Below the pieces are notes generated by a model. That model worked only from the letters and a program-made list of their open reading frames with translations, had not been told where the DNA came from and ran no database searches. Of a stretch of DNA of 5,651 nucleotides, positions 5,581 through 5,651 are shown in pieces. Position 1 is the first letter of the stretch; each line of letters opens with the position of its first letter. This DNA comes from Gammaproteobacteria bacterium. GTDB taxonomy: Bacteria > Pseudomonadota > Gammaproteobacteria > PS1 > Pseudothioglobaceae. Made by a program: the position numbers and the translations under genes. Where the stretch lies: the NCBI GenBank assembly GCA_015658965.1, contig DQNX01000021.1, forward strand, positions 1 through 5,651, written 5' to 3'.

Positions 5581-5651
5581 ACTGTTTAATTTTAAAATTT
5601 AAGATTTGAAATATTGGCTATTATTTTAAAGATTTTTTAGCCACATTGTTG
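5581..5651 (-). other. Sequence upstream of ccmC, unassigned
   Basis: These 71 bases are very AT-rich. All three minus-strand frames reach stops before ccmC. The frame ending in VAKKSLK then TAA (stop at 5622-5620) could be the tail of an upstream gene such as ccmB, but I cannot recognise it and it does not resemble the CcmB C-termini I know. I see no convincing -35/-10 pair and no tRNA. The ccm operon promoter may lie here or beyond the edge. Confidence 0.3.

Noticed and set aside
5588..5599. AATTTTAAAATT palindrome upstream of ccmC
   Set aside because: A 12-bp A/T-only palindrome is expected by chance in such AT-rich DNA, and no U-tract or paired promoter element accompanies it.

Overview
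This window looks like ordinary chromosomal housekeeping DNA from an AT-rich gammaproteobacterium. The evidence is an E. coli-type FabI with matching active-site numbering, a PpiD-type periplasmic folding factor beside hupB, tRNA genes with encoded CCA ends, and a System I (Ccm) cytochrome c maturation cluster. The base composition would suit a small-genome marine or symbiotic lineage such as a sulfur oxidiser, but nothing in the window proves that. I see no insertion sequence, integrase, CRISPR array, toxin-antitoxin pair or phage gene. No stretch over 300 bases lacks a gene.

Layout, left to right. At 1-189 (minus) is the 5' end of a lipoprotein peptide-binding subunit of an ABC importer, running off the left edge. 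Only 30 bp separate it from the divergent fabI (220-1005, plus), the last reductase of fatty acid elongation. A bidirectional terminator (1023-1058) separates fabI from the convergent ppiD (1067-2908, minus). Everything further right is also on the minus strand. Listed right to left, in the direction of transcription, it is ccmC, ccmD (53 codons), ccmE, ccmG, then hupB, tRNA-Val(UAC), tRNA-Asp(GUC) and ppiD.

The ccm genes form a tightly coupled operon: TAATG overlap, then TAG directly followed by ATG, then an 8-nt overlap with a GTG start. Together they handle and load haem (CcmC, CcmD, CcmE) and reduce the apocytochrome c thiols or their carrier (CcmG). CcmF, CcmH and CcmI are absent at this site. 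The run hupB, tRNA-Val, tRNA-Asp, ppiD, fabI and peptide ABC transporter resembles the order I recall from Pseudomonas. The ccm genes sit where lon is usually found.

The points most worth checking are two promoters whose predicted start sites fall at the base of a hairpin plus U-tract (hupB and the tRNA pair), a cysteine-containing insertion in CcmG next to an A9 tract, and a PpiD whose parvulin domain keeps the residues of an active isomerase. I did not find a convincing new biological system.
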